Assembly: GCF_000425145.1 (NCBI RefSeq)
Contig: NZ_AULF01000003.1
Location: 62,001 to 126,000 of the forward strand
DNA length: 64,000 bases
Direction of reading: 5' to 3'
Source of the DNA: Pedobacter glucosidilyticus DSM 23534
GTDB taxonomy: Bacteria > Bacteroidota > Bacteroidia > Sphingobacteriales > Sphingobacteriaceae
Shown here: positions 44,312-54,109 of the stretch, one piece after another
Layout: the number at the start of each line of letters is the position of its first letter
How positions within the stretch are numbered: position 1 is the stretch's first letter
Position numbers and translations under genes: made by a program
The notes under the pieces: model-generated
Told to the model about the DNA's origin: nothing
Databases searched by the model: none
Seen by the model: the letters and a program-made list of their open reading frames with translations, nothing else

Positions 44312-44915
44312 TACCAGGGTCTTTTTTTCTTTTATTCAATATGTTTGATAGTAAGTCTCTTGCTCTAAAGAGTTGAGCTTTTACCGTACCCAAAGGTAAA
44401 TCTAATTGTACAGAAATTTCTTCGTAAGAGAGCTCATCAAAATATCTTAAGATGATTAATGTTTTGTAACGTATAGGAAGTTTATCTATAATTTCCTTTA
44501 ACTGCTCTGTTTGTTGCTTTTTAATGGATGATTCTTCAGGATTTAGAACATCACTCTTAATTTCTAAAACCCTTTCTTCTCCTTCTTCATGATTAAAACT
44601 ATCTAAAGAAGTGGTTTGCAAACGCTTTTTTCTGATAAAATCTATACTGCTATTGGTAGCAATCCTAAACAACCAGGTACTAAAAGCAAAATCGGGCTTG
44701 TATTTTTCAATATTTTCAAATGCCTTGGCAAAGGTAGAAATCGTTAAATCCATTGCATCATCCTTATGATTAACCATTTTTAAAACCATAAAGTAGATAG
44801 AATCTTTATAACGATGCATGAGCTCAGCATAAGCCTTTTGGTTGCCTGTTTTAGCACTCAAAACCAGATGGTAATCGTTTCTGGCATTTTCCGAAAAGTT
44901 TGGATTTATTTCCAT
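44301..44915 (-). CDS. ECF-type RNA polymerase sigma factor
   Basis: A sigma-70 family protein of 204 residues with region 2 ('AFENIEKYKPDFAFSTWLFRIA') and region 4 ('ELSYEEISVQLDLPLGTVKA') and a charged 40-residue linker. No anti-sigma gene is next to it. It sits between a GT2 gene and rsmG, overlapping each by about 10 bp, so its expression is tied to theirs rather than to an obvious signalling partner. Confidence 0.92.
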   Translation of the reverse strand: MEINPNFSENARNDYHLVLSAKTGNQKAYAELMHRYKDSIYFMVLKMVNHKDDAMDLTISTFAKAFENIEKYKPDFAFSTWLFRIATNSSIDFIRKKRLQTTSLDSFNHEEGEERVLEIKSDVLNPEESSIKKQQTEQLKEIIDKLPIRYKTLIILRYFDELSYEEISVQLDLPLGTVKAQLFRARDLLSNILNKRKKDPGSEF

Positions 44916-46027
44916 ACAATTTTCTTTCTAAACAAGCCTCTTATGCTTAAAATGACAAGGTATAAGTAATAAAAAAAATCTAAAATGAATGCCCAATATA
45001 TTAAATCTTTACTGTGTAACCTAAGCATAGCTTTGTAAAAGATAAAAATTTGAGCTAAAAATCTTAAAAACAGTAAGATACTAATGATAAGAACCTCTAT
45101 TTGAAACACATAACAGGCTATTAAAAAAGCATAAAATGAAATGGCAGAAATAGCCTGCATGCTTAAACTTTTTTGATGCGATGCTTTATATAACTTACCC
45201 GCACCTAAATGCCTTATTTTTTGGTTCCAATAGCTTGCCCAAGTAAGCTTAGGCTCGCTAAGCATAAAAGTTTCTGGCCTTATTTCTATTGCTGTATTGG
45301 TAGCCGTAGCGTTTTGATTAACAAATAAATCATCATCACCAGAAGGTATGTGCATGTGGGCGGCAAAACCTTTCCCTTTAAAAAAGAGCGACTTTTTATA
45401 AGATAAATTCCTGCCTACACCCATGTAAGCATCTCCCGAAAGGGAAAAAGAAAAATAATTAAGTGCCGTTTGGAACGTTTCATACCTGATGAGCTTATTT
45501 AAAAACCCAGCTTTTTTTTCGTACGGAGAAAAACCTAAAACAATTTCTGTTTGTGGATGCAAATAATGCTCGCATATATTTACCAACCAATAATCAGAGG
45601 CTGGCTTACAATCTGCATCCGTAAAAACTAGTATTTCATGACTAGCAGCCTTAATACCCAAAGTAACGGCAAACTTCTTTCCTGTTTTAAATCGTGGATG
45701 TTCTTCTTTAACAACTACTTTTAAATTTGGATACTGAGCCTGAAACATCCTCAAAATCTCTTCACTTTGGTCTGATGAACAATCATTTACCACTACTACC
45801 TCATAATCAATCCCTTTCTGATTAAAGATAAAAGGCAGATTTCTTTCTAAATTATAAGCCTCGTTTCTGGCGCAGATAATTACCGAAACTTTTTGATGGC
45901 TAGCATATACCACCTGCGGTATTTTGTAGGTGATAAATCGATGTTGAACAACCCATAAATAATATAATTGTACAACGAAAGCAATTTGTAACAGTATAAG
46001 TAAAGAGTAATGTAAATAAGCTTCCAA
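44906..46027 (-). CDS. Membrane glycosyltransferase, family 2
   Basis: A GT2 protein of 373 residues: an N-terminal helix, a GT-A domain starting 'KVSVIICARNEAYNLERNLP' with 'VVVNDCSSDQS' and 'EILVFTDADCKPASDYWL' (the DxD) and a Q/RxxRW-like 'YWNQKIRHLGAGK', then three C-terminal helices. The layout fits processive or polyprenol-linked glycosyltransferases. Acceptor and product unknown. First gene of the GT2, sigma factor, rsmG unit. Confidence 0.87.
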   Translation of the reverse strand: MEAYLHYSLLILLQIAFVVQLYYLWVVQHRFITYKIPQVVYASHQKVSVIICARNEAYNLERNLPFIFNQKGIDYEVVVVNDCSSDQSEEILRMFQAQYPNLKVVVKEEHPRFKTGKKFAVTLGIKAASHEILVFTDADCKPASDYWLVNICEHYLHPQTEIVLGFSPYEKKAGFLNKLIRYETFQTALNYFSFSLSGDAYMGVGRNLSYKKSLFFKGKGFAAHMHIPSGDDDLFVNQNATATNTAIEIRPETFMLSEPKLTWASYWNQKIRHLGAGKLYKASHQKSLSMQAISAISFYAFLIACYVFQIEVLIISILLFLRFLAQIFIFYKAMLRLHSKDLIYWAFILDFFYYLYLVILSIRGLFRKKIVWK

Positions 46028-46187
46028 TATGTATAAATAAGTTTAGAAAGTTCTCAAATTTAGCCAAAATTCAAACTTTAGTATAATATAATCATACTTT
46101 GTTTAACAAAAACTCAACATCCAGCAAAAGATATTTTTAAGTGCTTTTAACTAACCATTGCTTATCCTTAAATGCTTTATTTTTTCT

Positions 46188-46195
46188 TACTTTTG
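46188..46195 (+). promoter_or_regulatory. -7 box TACTTTTG before tgt
   Basis: TACTTTTG fits TAnnTTTG and lies 26 bp before the tgt ATG at 46222. It supports that start over the upstream in-frame GTG at 46141. Confidence 0.42.
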
Positions 46196-46221
46196 CAGGT
46201 ATTTTATCATCAAAAAAATTA

Positions 46222-47352
46222 ATGAAGTTTAAACTAGCAGCGCAAGACCCTTTATCAAAAGCCAGAGCAGGAGAAATAACAACAGACCACGGAACCATTC
46301 AAACACCCATTTTTATGCCTGTTGGTACTGCCGGTACAGTAAAAGCGGTGCATCAGCGTGAGCTAAAAGATGATATTAAAGCCCAAATTATTTTAGGAAA
46401 CACCTACCACCTTTATTTAAGACCAGGTTTAGATGTGATAGAAAAAGCTGGCGGCTTACATAAATTTAACGGTTGGGATTTACCTATCTTAACCGATAGC
46501 GGTGGCTACCAAGTGTATTCTTTAACAGAAGTAAGAAAGATAAGAGAAGAAGGGGTTACTTTTAAATCGCATATTGATGGCTCTAAGCATTTGTTTACAC
46601 CAGAAAATGTGATGGATATCCAAAGAACCATTGGTGCAGATATTATCATGGCTTTTGATGAATGCACACCATACCCCTGTGATTATACGTATGCCAGAAA
46701 ATCCGTAGATATGACGCATCGTTGGTTAAAGCGTTGCATTGATAGATTTGATAGTACAGAGCCTAAATACGGCTACTCGCAAACCTTATTCCCTATTGTA
46801 CAAGGCTCTGTTTATAAGGATTTAAGAAGAAAATCCGCCGAATTTATAGCTGAACAAAACCGGGAAGGAAACGCCATTGGCGGGCTTTCTGTTGGTGAAC
46901 CGGCAGAGGAAATGTACGGGATGACAGAGGTGGTATGCGAAATAATTCCTCAAGACAAACCGCGTTATCTGATGGGTGTGGGTACCCCTATCAATATATT
47001 AGAAAATATTGCTTTAGGTATTGATATGTTTGACTGCGTAATGCCTACCAGAAATGCTAGAAACGGCATGTTATTCACTAGGCATGGTATTATCAATATC
47101 AAAAATGAGAAATGGAAGGATGACTTCTCTCCTATTGACCCTGATAGCGATTTATTCTCTGACCAGTTTTATACCAAAGCTTATTTAAGGCATTTAATCC
47201 ACTCTAAAGAGATATTAGGCGCACAAATTGCTACTTTGCATAACTTACATTTTTACCTTTGGTTGGTAAAAGAAGCCCGAGAAAAAATTATAGCAGGAGA
47301 ATTTTACGACTGGAAAAATAAAATGGTTAAGGCGCTTGCTCAAAGATTGTAA
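46222..47352 (+). CDS. tgt: tRNA-guanine transglycosylase
   Basis: Queuosine synthesis: swaps G34 for preQ1 in tRNAs with GUN anticodons. It has 376 residues from the family start 'MKFKLAAQDPLSKARAGEIT'. The nucleophile region is 'FDCVMPTRNARNG' and the acid-base Asp is in 'LTDSGGYQVYSL'. The usual C-terminal zinc site CxCxxC is missing: the equivalent segment reads 'PDSDLFSDQFYTKAYLRHL', though the later His of 'TLHNLHFYL' remains. It starts an operon-like pair with the LptF/G permease (no gap). Confidence 0.94.
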   Translation: MKFKLAAQDPLSKARAGEITTDHGTIQTPIFMPVGTAGTVKAVHQRELKDDIKAQIILGNTYHLYLRPGLDVIEKAGGLHKFNGWDLPILTDSGGYQVYSLTEVRKIREEGVTFKSHIDGSKHLFTPENVMDIQRTIGADIIMAFDECTPYPCDYTYARKSVDMTHRWLKRCIDRFDSTEPKYGYSQTLFPIVQGSVYKDLRRKSAEFIAEQNREGNAIGGLSVGEPAEEMYGMTEVVCEIIPQDKPRYLMGVGTPINILENIALGIDMFDCVMPTRNARNGMLFTRHGIINIKNEKWKDDFSPIDPDSDLFSDQFYTKAYLRHLIHSKEILGAQIATLHNLHFYLWLVKEAREKIIAGEFYDWKNKMVKALAQRL

Positions 47353-48447
47353 ATGAAATTTTTAGATAATTACATCAAGCTGATAGACTGGTATATCATT
47401 AAGAAATACCTGGGAACTTTTGTGTTTACATTAGGGATTTTTGTTGTGATCTCTGTTGTATTTGATATATCTGAAAAGCTTGATGATTTTTTAAAAAGCA
47501 AAGCCACCATTAGCCAAATTGTTTTTGAATATTATGGTGGATTTATCCCATTTTATCTCAACTTCTTATCGCCTTTAATCAACTTTATTTCGGTTATTTT
47601 CTTTACCGCTAAAATGGCCGACCAAACAGAAATTGTCCCTATTTTAAGTGGTGGAGCAAGTTTTAACCGCTTTTTACGCCCCTATTTTATTGCCGCAACA
47701 GTCATCTTTATCGTAAACATGATTTTTAACCTGTTCATCATTCCAGAAACTAACAGGTTGATGATAAATTTTGAAAATACTTATACTAAAATTAAAGATA
47801 CATCCAGAGAGCATGTGCATCTACAATTAGATGAAAACACCTACATCTACATGGAATCCTTCGATAACCTCAACAATACAGGTTATCGTTTCTCTTTAGA
47901 AAAATTTAAAGATAAAGAGCTTAAATCCAAGCTCATGAGTGATAGAATTAGCTGGGATTCTGTTTCCAGAAAATGGAAAATTCAAAACTATAGCATCAGA
48001 CATGTTGATGGTTTAAAAGAGCGGATGGAACGTGGCGTAGAAAAAGATACCACTTTAGATATGAAACCAGTAGATTTTGACATTAGAGACAATATATACT
48101 CGGCCATGAACTATTGGGAACTTAACGAGAAAATTGAAAAAGAAAAAATAAGGGGTACAGGCGTTATGGTAAACCTTGAATTAGAGAAATATAAACGCTG
48201 GACTTACCCTTTCTCTACTTATGTTTTAACCTTAATTGGTGTTGCTTTATCCTCAAGAAAGGTTAGAGGTGGCGTGGGCTTACCCCTTGGTCTGGGTATT
48301 TTATTAAGCTTTGTTTATATCCTCTTTATACAATTTGCTAATGTTTTTGCGCTTAAAGGAGGCTTACCAGCTATTATAGCAGTATTGATACCTAATGTAA
48401 TTTTTGCACTTTTAGGTGTATATTTAGCTATCAAAGCGCCAAAATAA
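47353..48447 (+). CDS. LptF/LptG (YjgP/YjgQ) permease
   Basis: A membrane protein of 364 residues with two helices at the N-terminus, a periplasmic beta-jellyroll (about 110-260) and four helices at the C-terminus. This is the architecture of LptF/G, which with LptB extracts LPS from the inner membrane. Starts 'DNYIKLIDWYIIKKYLGTFV' and has 'YYGGFIPFYLNFLSPLINFIS'. F or G cannot be assigned from this alone. It directly follows tgt, with no intergenic base. Confidence 0.9.
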   Translation: MKFLDNYIKLIDWYIIKKYLGTFVFTLGIFVVISVVFDISEKLDDFLKSKATISQIVFEYYGGFIPFYLNFLSPLINFISVIFFTAKMADQTEIVPILSGGASFNRFLRPYFIAATVIFIVNMIFNLFIIPETNRLMINFENTYTKIKDTSREHVHLQLDENTYIYMESFDNLNNTGYRFSLEKFKDKELKSKLMSDRISWDSVSRKWKIQNYSIRHVDGLKERMERGVEKDTTLDMKPVDFDIRDNIYSAMNYWELNEKIEKEKIRGTGVMVNLELEKYKRWTYPFSTYVLTLIGVALSSRKVRGGVGLPLGLGILLSFVYILFIQFANVFALKGGLPAIIAVLIPNVIFALLGVYLAIKAPK

Positions 48448-48449
48448 TC

Positions 48450-49349
48450 ATGAAATTTAAGCTGAGTAATGTTTTTATCTTACACTTAACCGTATTTGTG
48501 TGGGGGTTTACTGCTATTTTGGGTGCCCTTATTACCATCAATGAAACCCACTTAACATGGTATCGGGTATTGATAGCTTTTAGCTCTTTATACCTTTGGT
48601 TTAAGTATAAGAAGATAAATTTCAGTGTCAATAAAGAGCAATTTATCAAGCTTTTTTTAACTGGCGGCATTGTTGGTTTACACTGGATTTTGTTTTTTGG
48701 TGCTATTAAAGCTTCTACCGTATCCGTTGCTATGGTGTGCCTTTCATCCCTAACTTTATTTACAGCCGTTCTGGAGCCTTTATTTAGCTCCAAATCTGTT
48801 TCAAAACTCGAAATTTTAGTCGGATTTTTAATTATCGTAGGTATTTACATGATTTTTAAGTTCGAAACGGAGTATGAAACGGGTATTATAATGGGAATTT
48901 CTAGTGCATTTTGTGCCAGTATTTTTTCCATCATCAACTCTAAACAAGTAAAAAATAGAGCTGCAACAGTTATTACTTATTATGAATTGATAGGCGCTTT
49001 TTGTTGGATTTCTTTCTATTTATTACTTACAAATGGCTACACAAAAGCCATGATTTTAAACCTTTCAGACATTATTTATTTACTCATTTTAGGTATTATT
49101 TGTACCTCAGTAGCATACGTTGCAGGGGTAATGGTAATGAAAGAATTGAGTGCTTTTAGGGTAGCTTTAATCACCAATTTAGAACCTGTTTACGCCATCA
49201 TTTTAGCCTTATTTATCTTCGGAAAAGACGAGCAAATGACCAACGGATTTTACGCCGGAGCAAGCATTATTTTAGCAACAATTTTCTTATATCCCATTGT
49301 AAAAACTAGACTTGAGAAAAGAAAATTAAGCAAGAATTTACACCCATAA
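48450..49349 (+). CDS. EamA/DMT-family transporter
   Basis: A protein of 299 residues with ten helices in two EamA repeats (drug/metabolite transporter superfamily); 'LHLTVFVWGFTAILGALITI' opens the first and 'GIIMGISSAFCASIFSIINS' the second. It exports small metabolites or drugs of unknown identity. It starts 2 bp after the permease stop codon. Confidence 0.9.
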   Translation: MKFKLSNVFILHLTVFVWGFTAILGALITINETHLTWYRVLIAFSSLYLWFKYKKINFSVNKEQFIKLFLTGGIVGLHWILFFGAIKASTVSVAMVCLSSLTLFTAVLEPLFSSKSVSKLEILVGFLIIVGIYMIFKFETEYETGIIMGISSAFCASIFSIINSKQVKNRAATVITYYELIGAFCWISFYLLLTNGYTKAMILNLSDIIYLLILGIICTSVAYVAGVMVMKELSAFRVALITNLEPVYAIILALFIFGKDEQMTNGFYAGASIILATIFLYPIVKTRLEKRKLSKNLHP

Positions 49350-50057
49350 AAAGATCATTTATCTCTTATTTTTTTCACAGTTTAACGGCTTTATTTGGGA
49401 ATTATTTAGATAAGATATTTACTATTTACAAGCTTAGTTTCAGACGTCTTTTATAGCCATAATAAATCCTTATAGCAACACTCATCTTATCGCACTTGTG
49501 GCATTAATTATTAAGTTAATCTCTCCTTTTAACCTCTTCTATCCTTTAACTATAGCAAATCAATTTGGCTATTTATTGCAAATGATTCATTACTAAAAAA
49601 ACAAAATAAAATACACTAAGTATACTCAATAATTATTGTAAAAATCAATAATTGTAGTTTCAAATTGAGCTTATGCTATAGCTCGAACGACAAGAAAAAA
49701 GATAAAAAAATCTAAATCTAAGGGATAGTTTTAGGATGAATGACTTTAGTATGCTGTATACAATTTCTAAAAAACAAAAATTTTTAGAGCTTCCTTACGC
49801 AACAAAAAAGAACACTAAAACTTCTTCTTAGTGTATTTTTTTAATGATTTAAAAAACCTATATTGGAATGGCGAAAAGACGCCTATTTTAAAGAAAAATG
49901 GCTGTTTAAAAACATCAATTCATATCATATTTGATTTTATATATATTAATATAAAAATTTTATAATCAGATATTTATATAAATCAAATAAATTTTAAATT
50001 CAAACAATTTAACATTTAAAAAAATACAAATACTAAATATATTAGCATAAAGATTTA
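49350..50057. other. 708-bp AT-rich intergenic region
   Basis: No recognised gene. It contains a 12-bp perfect palindrome CAATAATTATTG (49627-49638) and a terminator-like hairpin (49812-49841). A frame of 31 codons (49736-49831, MNDFSMLYTISKKQKFLELP...) runs into that hairpin; it could be a tiny gene or chance. I see nothing else interpretable. Confidence 0.55.
49812..49841 (+). terminator. Terminator-like hairpin with no clear gene before it
   Basis: ACACTAA (49812-49818) pairs with TTAGTGT (49828-49834), nine-base loop, then ATTTTTTT. It is 460 bp after the nearest plus-strand gene, so it may end a small RNA or micro-gene. Confidence 0.55.
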
Positions 50058-52910
50058 ATGGTACCAAAAAATCAAAATAAAATATTTATAATCAGTTTAT
50101 TAAGCTTATTAATTTTAACTTTTTATTCTCATAGGGTGTTTGGGCAACTTTTCAGTAGCGAACAAAACCCACCAAGTGTAAAGTTTAACCAAATTAACAC
50201 GCCTCAGTTTCAAATCATCTACCCTACCCTCTTAGAAAAAGATGCGCAGCGAATGGCCAACTTACTTGAGAAAATGATTGAAGATGTGAGCAAGTCTTTA
50301 GGTCGCAAACCGAAACCTATCTCTATCATTTTACAGAACCGAGGCGTGGTATCAAATGGCTTTGTACAAATGGCACCAAGAAGGTCGGAGTTTTACACTA
50401 TCCCAGGTCAAGAATTCGACTCGCAAGATTGGCTAAATGGTTTGGCTTTACATGAACTAAGACACGTAGTGCAGTTTGATAAGTTGGTACCAGATTTAGG
50501 CGCTCCAATTTTTGAAGAGTTAAAATTGGCGCTCTTCGGTATCAATTTACCACCTTGGTTTTTTGAAGGAGATGCCGTTGTTACGGAAACAGTTTTAAGC
50601 CCCGGAGGACGAGGCAGGCAACCCTATTTTGAATTGGCTTTAAGAACCAACTTAGGCAGCAATAAACACTACTCCTATTCTAAAAATTATCTGGGTTCTT
50701 TCAAAGATATTATACCCAATTATTACACCTTAGGATACTTCCTCACCAGCAAAATGAGAAGAGATTTTGGCGAGCAAATTTTAGATAAAACTTTAAGTAG
50801 AATGGCCCGCTTTCCTATACGCCCTTATAACTTCTCATCGTCCCTAAAAAAACATGCTGGTATAGGTACTCATCAACTTTATAAAAACACCATGCAAGAG
50901 CTAGACTCGCTTTGGACAAAGCAGTCAAATACATCGGGTAAAACTTTATACCAAACAGCTTACCATGAAGAAGCCGATATACCCACTTTTTATCAACTAC
51001 CTTACCTAACAGCAGAAGGTAATTTGGTATGCCTCAAAAAGTCGTATGCAGAGACACCTGCTATCACACTGATCAAAAACAAAAAAGAAAAAACACTTTT
51101 AAGAATAGGCACACAACTAGAACCCAACTTACACTACGCAGCAGATTTGGTGGTATGGGATGAATACCGTCAGGATAAAAGATATGGTAAGCAGTCTTTC
51201 AATGTTATTTGCATTTACAACCTTAAAGACAGAAGGTTTAAACAATTAACACACAAAAGCAGGTATTTCTCTCCTGCCCTATCCACAGACGGCAAAAAAA
51301 TAATCGCTGTAAAAGTTAGTTACGATAATCAATTTTCTTTAGTTGAGTTAAGTGTGCAAAATGGTGAAGAGTTAAAAAGCTATCCAAACCCCCAGAACTA
51401 TATTTTACAAACACCACAATATGATGATAAAGGTAAAAAAGTAGTAGTAACAGCTGTAAACCAAGATGGCAAAACCTTATTGGTTTATGATTTAGAAAAT
51501 GGTGCTACAGAGAAATTATTTGCTCCGGTAAGGCAACTGATCTCTAGACCAACATTTGCCAACCAGCAAATTCTTTTTAAAGCACACTTTAATGGTACAG
51601 ATAATATCTACAGTTTTGATATAGCGACAAAAGCAATAAGTAGAATCAGCAACGCTCAATTTGGGGCTTACCAACCATCTTATGACGTTAAAAGTCAAGA
51701 AATTTATTTTTGCGACTACCAACATACTGGCCACCGCATTGTATCAATCAATTTAAACACCGTTAAAACAACTTTATCAACTAAAGACGACAATTACTTT
51801 GTTGAGTATTTTAAACCGCTTATATCGCAAGAAAACACTTCTAACATTTTTCAAGACATCCCTAAAAAGGAATATCCGATTAAACCTTACAAAGAGGCGG
51901 CTCATCTTTTTAATTTCCATAGCTTAAGACCAATAAGTACAGAAAGTGAAATAGACAATCAATACGTCATTGGTTTTGATTTAGCATCAGATAATAAACT
52001 CAACACTTTTTCATCTACCTTAGGATATGCCTATAATGCTGGATTAAGAACCAGCGAATACCGGGCTGCTCTAAGCTTTAAAAAATACTATCCTATTTTT
52101 ACTGCTGATTATGAAAACCGTGGCAGGCTTAGTTATGTAAGATTAGTTAGTCCTAGCGGCGAAACTATTGCACCTTTCACCTGGAGAGAACATGTGAGTA
52201 ATTTTGGTATCACAATTCCTTTTGCCACCAACTGGCTCAATAAGGGCTTCTCAACAGGCTTTAACATCAGTAGTAGTTATACCAGCAGGTATAATTTAAG
52301 TTTGCAACCCAATAATTTTCCTATGCAAATAAGCTTCCCTATGAAGTACCAATTTTACATGGGTTTAGGCACTTTAAGAAGCGAGAGAGATTTAGCTACA
52401 CCATGGCTGGTTAATTTCAATATCTTATATGAACATTTACCTTTCGATAATAATTTTGATGGTAGCAACCTCATTTTAAAAACTTTTGTGAATACACCCG
52501 GCTTATTTAGCAATCACAGCTTACAGCTTAACTATAACTGGCAAAGCAATAGTGGTGTTTATACTTTCAATACAGATATTGCTAGAGCAAGTGGTTTTCT
52601 TAATTTACCGGCACTAAACAAACTCCATAATTCCTTATTGCTTGATTATCGTTTCCCTATAGCTTACCCCGATTGGGAAGTAGGACCTCTAGCTTACATC
52701 AAGCGCTTTAAAGGTGGCATTTTTACAGATTTTGAAAACATAGGAAAGGGAAACGGGTTAAGGTCTTATGGTGCCGAGTTTAGAATGGATTTGAATATCC
52801 TAAGATTTTATCTGCCAAATGTAGATTTCGGAACAAAAATTATCATGCCGGCAGAAGAAAGCATAAACAAAAAACCGATATTAGAATTTGGTTTGATTTT
52901 AAATTATTGA
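50058..52910 (+). CDS. Exported HExxH protein with TolB propeller and beta-rich C-terminus
   Basis: A protein of 950 residues. A signal peptide ends about residue 30. Residues 35-290 resemble a gluzincin peptidase: 'ALHELRHVVQF' (HExxH) followed by 'PWFFEGDAVVTET', where the Glu would be the third zinc ligand. About 300-600 are TolB/WD40-like blades ('YFSPALSTDGKKIIAVKVSY', 'IYSFDIATKAISRIS'). The last 330 residues are rich in alternating aromatic beta-strands ending 'KKPILEFGLILNY', as in an outer-membrane barrel. It may be a surface protease; substrate unknown. The domain reading is mine and not checked by a database. Confidence 0.78.
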   Translation: MVPKNQNKIFIISLLSLLILTFYSHRVFGQLFSSEQNPPSVKFNQINTPQFQIIYPTLLEKDAQRMANLLEKMIEDVSKSLGRKPKPISIILQNRGVVSNGFVQMAPRRSEFYTIPGQEFDSQDWLNGLALHELRHVVQFDKLVPDLGAPIFEELKLALFGINLPPWFFEGDAVVTETVLSPGGRGRQPYFELALRTNLGSNKHYSYSKNYLGSFKDIIPNYYTLGYFLTSKMRRDFGEQILDKTLSRMARFPIRPYNFSSSLKKHAGIGTHQLYKNTMQELDSLWTKQSNTSGKTLYQTAYHEEADIPTFYQLPYLTAEGNLVCLKKSYAETPAITLIKNKKEKTLLRIGTQLEPNLHYAADLVVWDEYRQDKRYGKQSFNVICIYNLKDRRFKQLTHKSRYFSPALSTDGKKIIAVKVSYDNQFSLVELSVQNGEELKSYPNPQNYILQTPQYDDKGKKVVVTAVNQDGKTLLVYDLENGATEKLFAPVRQLISRPTFANQQILFKAHFNGTDNIYSFDIATKAISRISNAQFGAYQPSYDVKSQEIYFCDYQHTGHRIVSINLNTVKTTLSTKDDNYFVEYFKPLISQENTSNIFQDIPKKEYPIKPYKEAAHLFNFHSLRPISTESEIDNQYVIGFDLASDNKLNTFSSTLGYAYNAGLRTSEYRAALSFKKYYPIFTADYENRGRLSYVRLVSPSGETIAPFTWREHVSNFGITIPFATNWLNKGFSTGFNISSSYTSRYNLSLQPNNFPMQISFPMKYQFYMGLGTLRSERDLATPWLVNFNILYEHLPFDNNFDGSNLILKTFVNTPGLFSNHSLQLNYNWQSNSGVYTFNTDIARASGFLNLPALNKLHNSLLLDYRFPIAYPDWEVGPLAYIKRFKGGIFTDFENIGKGNGLRSYGAEFRMDLNILRFYLPNVDFGTKIIMPAEESINKKPILEFGLILNY

Positions 52911-52911
52911 T

Positions 52912-53223
52912 ATGAGCTTTAAAACATTAACAATTATTGTATTATCGGTACTAATTACCGTGATATTTATGCAAAACACAGATGAAGTTTTGTTTACCAT
53001 CCTCTGGAAAGAAATTTACGTTTCAAAACTTCTGATGATGTTGATTGTAACCATTTTTGGTTTTATCATTGGATTAATTATAGCCAGGCCAAAAAAGAAA
53101 GCACCTTTGGCAACAGAAAACACAAAAGACATCCCTTTTGAAGTAAATAAACCTCAGGATGATTACTTAAACCATAATGACAAAAAAGGTTTAAGTGATG
53201 AAGACCGTGATTATATCAACTAA
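52912..53223 (+). CDS. LapA-like (DUF1049) small membrane protein
   Basis: A protein of 103 residues with two helices ('TLTIIVLSVLITVIFMQNTD' and 'LMMLIVTIFGFIIGLIIARP') and an acidic cytoplasmic tail, the layout of LapA/YciS proteins that help lipopolysaccharide assembly in E. coli. It starts one base after the preceding stop codon and ends one base before the oxidoreductase ATG. Confidence 0.78.
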   Translation: MSFKTLTIIVLSVLITVIFMQNTDEVLFTILWKEIYVSKLLMMLIVTIFGFIIGLIIARPKKKAPLATENTKDIPFEVNKPQDDYLNHNDKKGLSDEDRDYIN

Positions 53224-53224
53224 A

Positions 53225-54109
53225 ATGAGAGAAAAAATAGCTTTCCTTGGTTTAGGAAATATGGGTATTGCCATAGCACAAAACCTCATCAACGCCGGAC
53301 ATGAAGTAAGTATCTATAACCGTTCTGCCATAAAAGCGCAACAACTTACAGGAAATTTTGAACTGGCAAGCAGCCCAGCAGAAGCTGTTGCGGATAAAGA
53401 TTTTGTTTTTACCATGCTGGCTGATGATGATGCTTTAAACCAAGTATGCAAGGGAGATGGTGGTTTTATCCCAGCCTTAAAAAAGGGCGCTATACACCTC
53501 AGCATGAGCACCATAGCGCCAGAAACATCTGCCAGCTTAAATGAAATACACCAAAAAAATGGCTCTTTTTACTTAAGCAGCCCTGTTTTTGGCCGACCAA
53601 CAGCTGCTGCAGAAGCAAAATTATTCATTTGTTTATCAGGACAAGAGCAGGCTAAAAAACTTGCTAAACCCTTATTAGAACAAGTTGGACAAGCCGTTTA
53701 TGATTTTGGTGAGGATGTTAAAGCAGCCAATGTGCTTAAACTTACTGGCAATTTCATGATTATGGCTTCTATGGAAACCATGGCAGAAGCCTTTACCCTG
53801 GCAGAAAAAAATGGTTTAGACCGCAAGCAAGTAGCCGATTTCTTCGGTAATACAGTCTTTAACGCTCCTATTTATAAGAATTACGGAACTTTAATTGCCA
53901 ACAACAATTATCAACCAGTAGGTTTTAAGTCTACACTGGGTTTTAAAGATGCTCGCTTAGCCTCAAAAATGGCTTTAGATGCAGAAATGCCTGCCCCCTT
54001 ACTTAACTTGGTTTACAACCGCTTGCTTGGCGCTATAGCACAAGGTAAAGGAGAACAAGATTGGGCAGAAAGTATAGCCAAAGGAGTTTCTAACGATGCG
54101 GGTATTTAA
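53225..54109 (+). CDS. NAD(P)-dependent 3-hydroxyacid dehydrogenase-like
   Basis: A beta-hydroxyacid dehydrogenase (HIBADH/GLYR family) of 294 residues. The NAD(P) loop is 'AFLGLGNMGIAIAQNLINAG' and the catalytic Lys lies in 'VKAANVLKLTGNFMI'. The start at 53225 fits the family; an in-frame ATG at 53195 lies inside the previous gene. Substrates may be 3-hydroxyisobutyrate, succinate semialdehyde or glyoxylate. It overlaps the next gene by 14 bp. Confidence 0.9.
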   Translation: MREKIAFLGLGNMGIAIAQNLINAGHEVSIYNRSAIKAQQLTGNFELASSPAEAVADKDFVFTMLADDDALNQVCKGDGGFIPALKKGAIHLSMSTIAPETSASLNEIHQKNGSFYLSSPVFGRPTAAAEAKLFICLSGQEQAKKLAKPLLEQVGQAVYDFGEDVKAANVLKLTGNFMIMASMETMAEAFTLAEKNGLDRKQVADFFGNTVFNAPIYKNYGTLIANNNYQPVGFKSTLGFKDARLASKMALDAEMPAPLLNLVYNRLLGAIAQGKGEQDWAESIAKGVSNDAGI

